Source: Amorphochlora amoebiformis (lineage: Eukaryota; Cercozoa; Chlorarachniophyceae). Taken from it: 64,000 nucleotides of DNA. Of the stretch, positions 63,828-64,000 are shown piece by piece. The notes under the pieces were generated by a model. That model ran no database searches. It was not told the DNA's origin and worked only from the letters and a program-made list of their open reading frames with translations. How positions within the stretch are numbered: the stretch's first letter is position 1; each line of letters starts with the position of its first letter. A program made the translations under genes and the position numbers. The stretch lies in contig BAAHQB010000243.1 of the NCBI GenBank assembly GCA_054601695.1, positions 1 to 64,000 of the forward strand, given 5' to 3'.

Positions 63828-64000
63828 AATGAGGGAGAGGGAGAAGGAAGGTAGAGAGAGAAGAGGGAGAAAGAGTAGAGAGAAGTGAGACATAAGAAAG
63901 GGGAAGAGAGAGAGAAAGGAAAGACAAAAGAACAAAGAGAGGAAGAGGGAAGATTCCTAGAGAGAGAATACAAGGGGAGAGAGCAGAAAGCTAGAGAGAG
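63272..64000. other. Right end of the window: microsatellites then purine-rich tract, no exon recognised
   Basis: Presumed intron of the AP endonuclease gene. (TA)n and CA/TG repeats run to about 63600. From about 63664 to 64000 the plus strand is almost pure GA (GAGAGAGAGAAAAG types), so the minus-strand transcript has a long polypyrimidine run. No further AP endonuclease block could be found. Confidence 0.6.

Overview
The window is nuclear DNA from a eukaryote, and the organism cannot be named from it. Genes are broken into many short exons with GT-AG introns. The gene set is eukaryotic: nuclear pore, Golgi/ER membrane trafficking, mitochondrial ribosome, an AP endonuclease, ankyrin and coiled-coil proteins. 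A telomere-like array uses the hexamer CCCTAA/TTAGGG. Introns and spacers are dominated by (TA)n and related microsatellites, while exons are CpG-bearing islands of ordinary complexity. Nearly all long reading frames made of Tyr-Ile repeats are microsatellite translations, not genes. A free-living protist or alga is my guess. All gene models were built by hand by joining exons whose splice sites and reading phases agree, so exon edges are predictions.

Layout, left to right. (1) <291-7645, minus: 5' part of a beta-propeller nucleoporin resembling Nup160/Nup120, 19 exons, about 400 codons, running off the left edge. (2) 7805-8146, plus: complete 3-exon mitochondrial ribosomal protein mL41. (3) 8147-11593: spacer with an interstitial telomere-type array nested in direct repeats, then a CTAG/TACGTA-rich island. 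(4) 11594-18863, minus: mitochondrial ribosomal protein uS15. (5) 19080-27362, plus: complete 13-exon YIF1-family gene, 385 codons. (6) 27363-28069: CTAG-rich spacer. (7) 28070-51067, minus: 44-exon gene for an EF-hand-like plus long coiled-coil protein, 981 codons. (8) 51557-52580, plus: weak 3-exon candidate. (9) 52731-59831, plus: ankyrin-repeat protein. (10) 59832-61148: CTAG-rich spacer. (11) 61149->63271, minus: 3' end of an AP endonuclease (APE1/ExoIII family), running towards the right edge.

The well-supported genes alternate strand without exception (-,+,-,+,-,+,-). Head-to-head starts are 159 and 216 bp apart in two pairs, which suggests bidirectional promoters. All three divergent gaps carry CGTGAC-type motifs. 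All three tail-to-tail gaps carry islands dense in CTAG. Two copies of a tRNA-like short dispersed element sit in introns and carry the same CGTGAC/GTCACG cluster. The genes do not form one pathway. Two of the seven make mitochondrial ribosomal proteins, and each of those is paired head-to-head with a gene for an endomembrane or nuclear-envelope protein.
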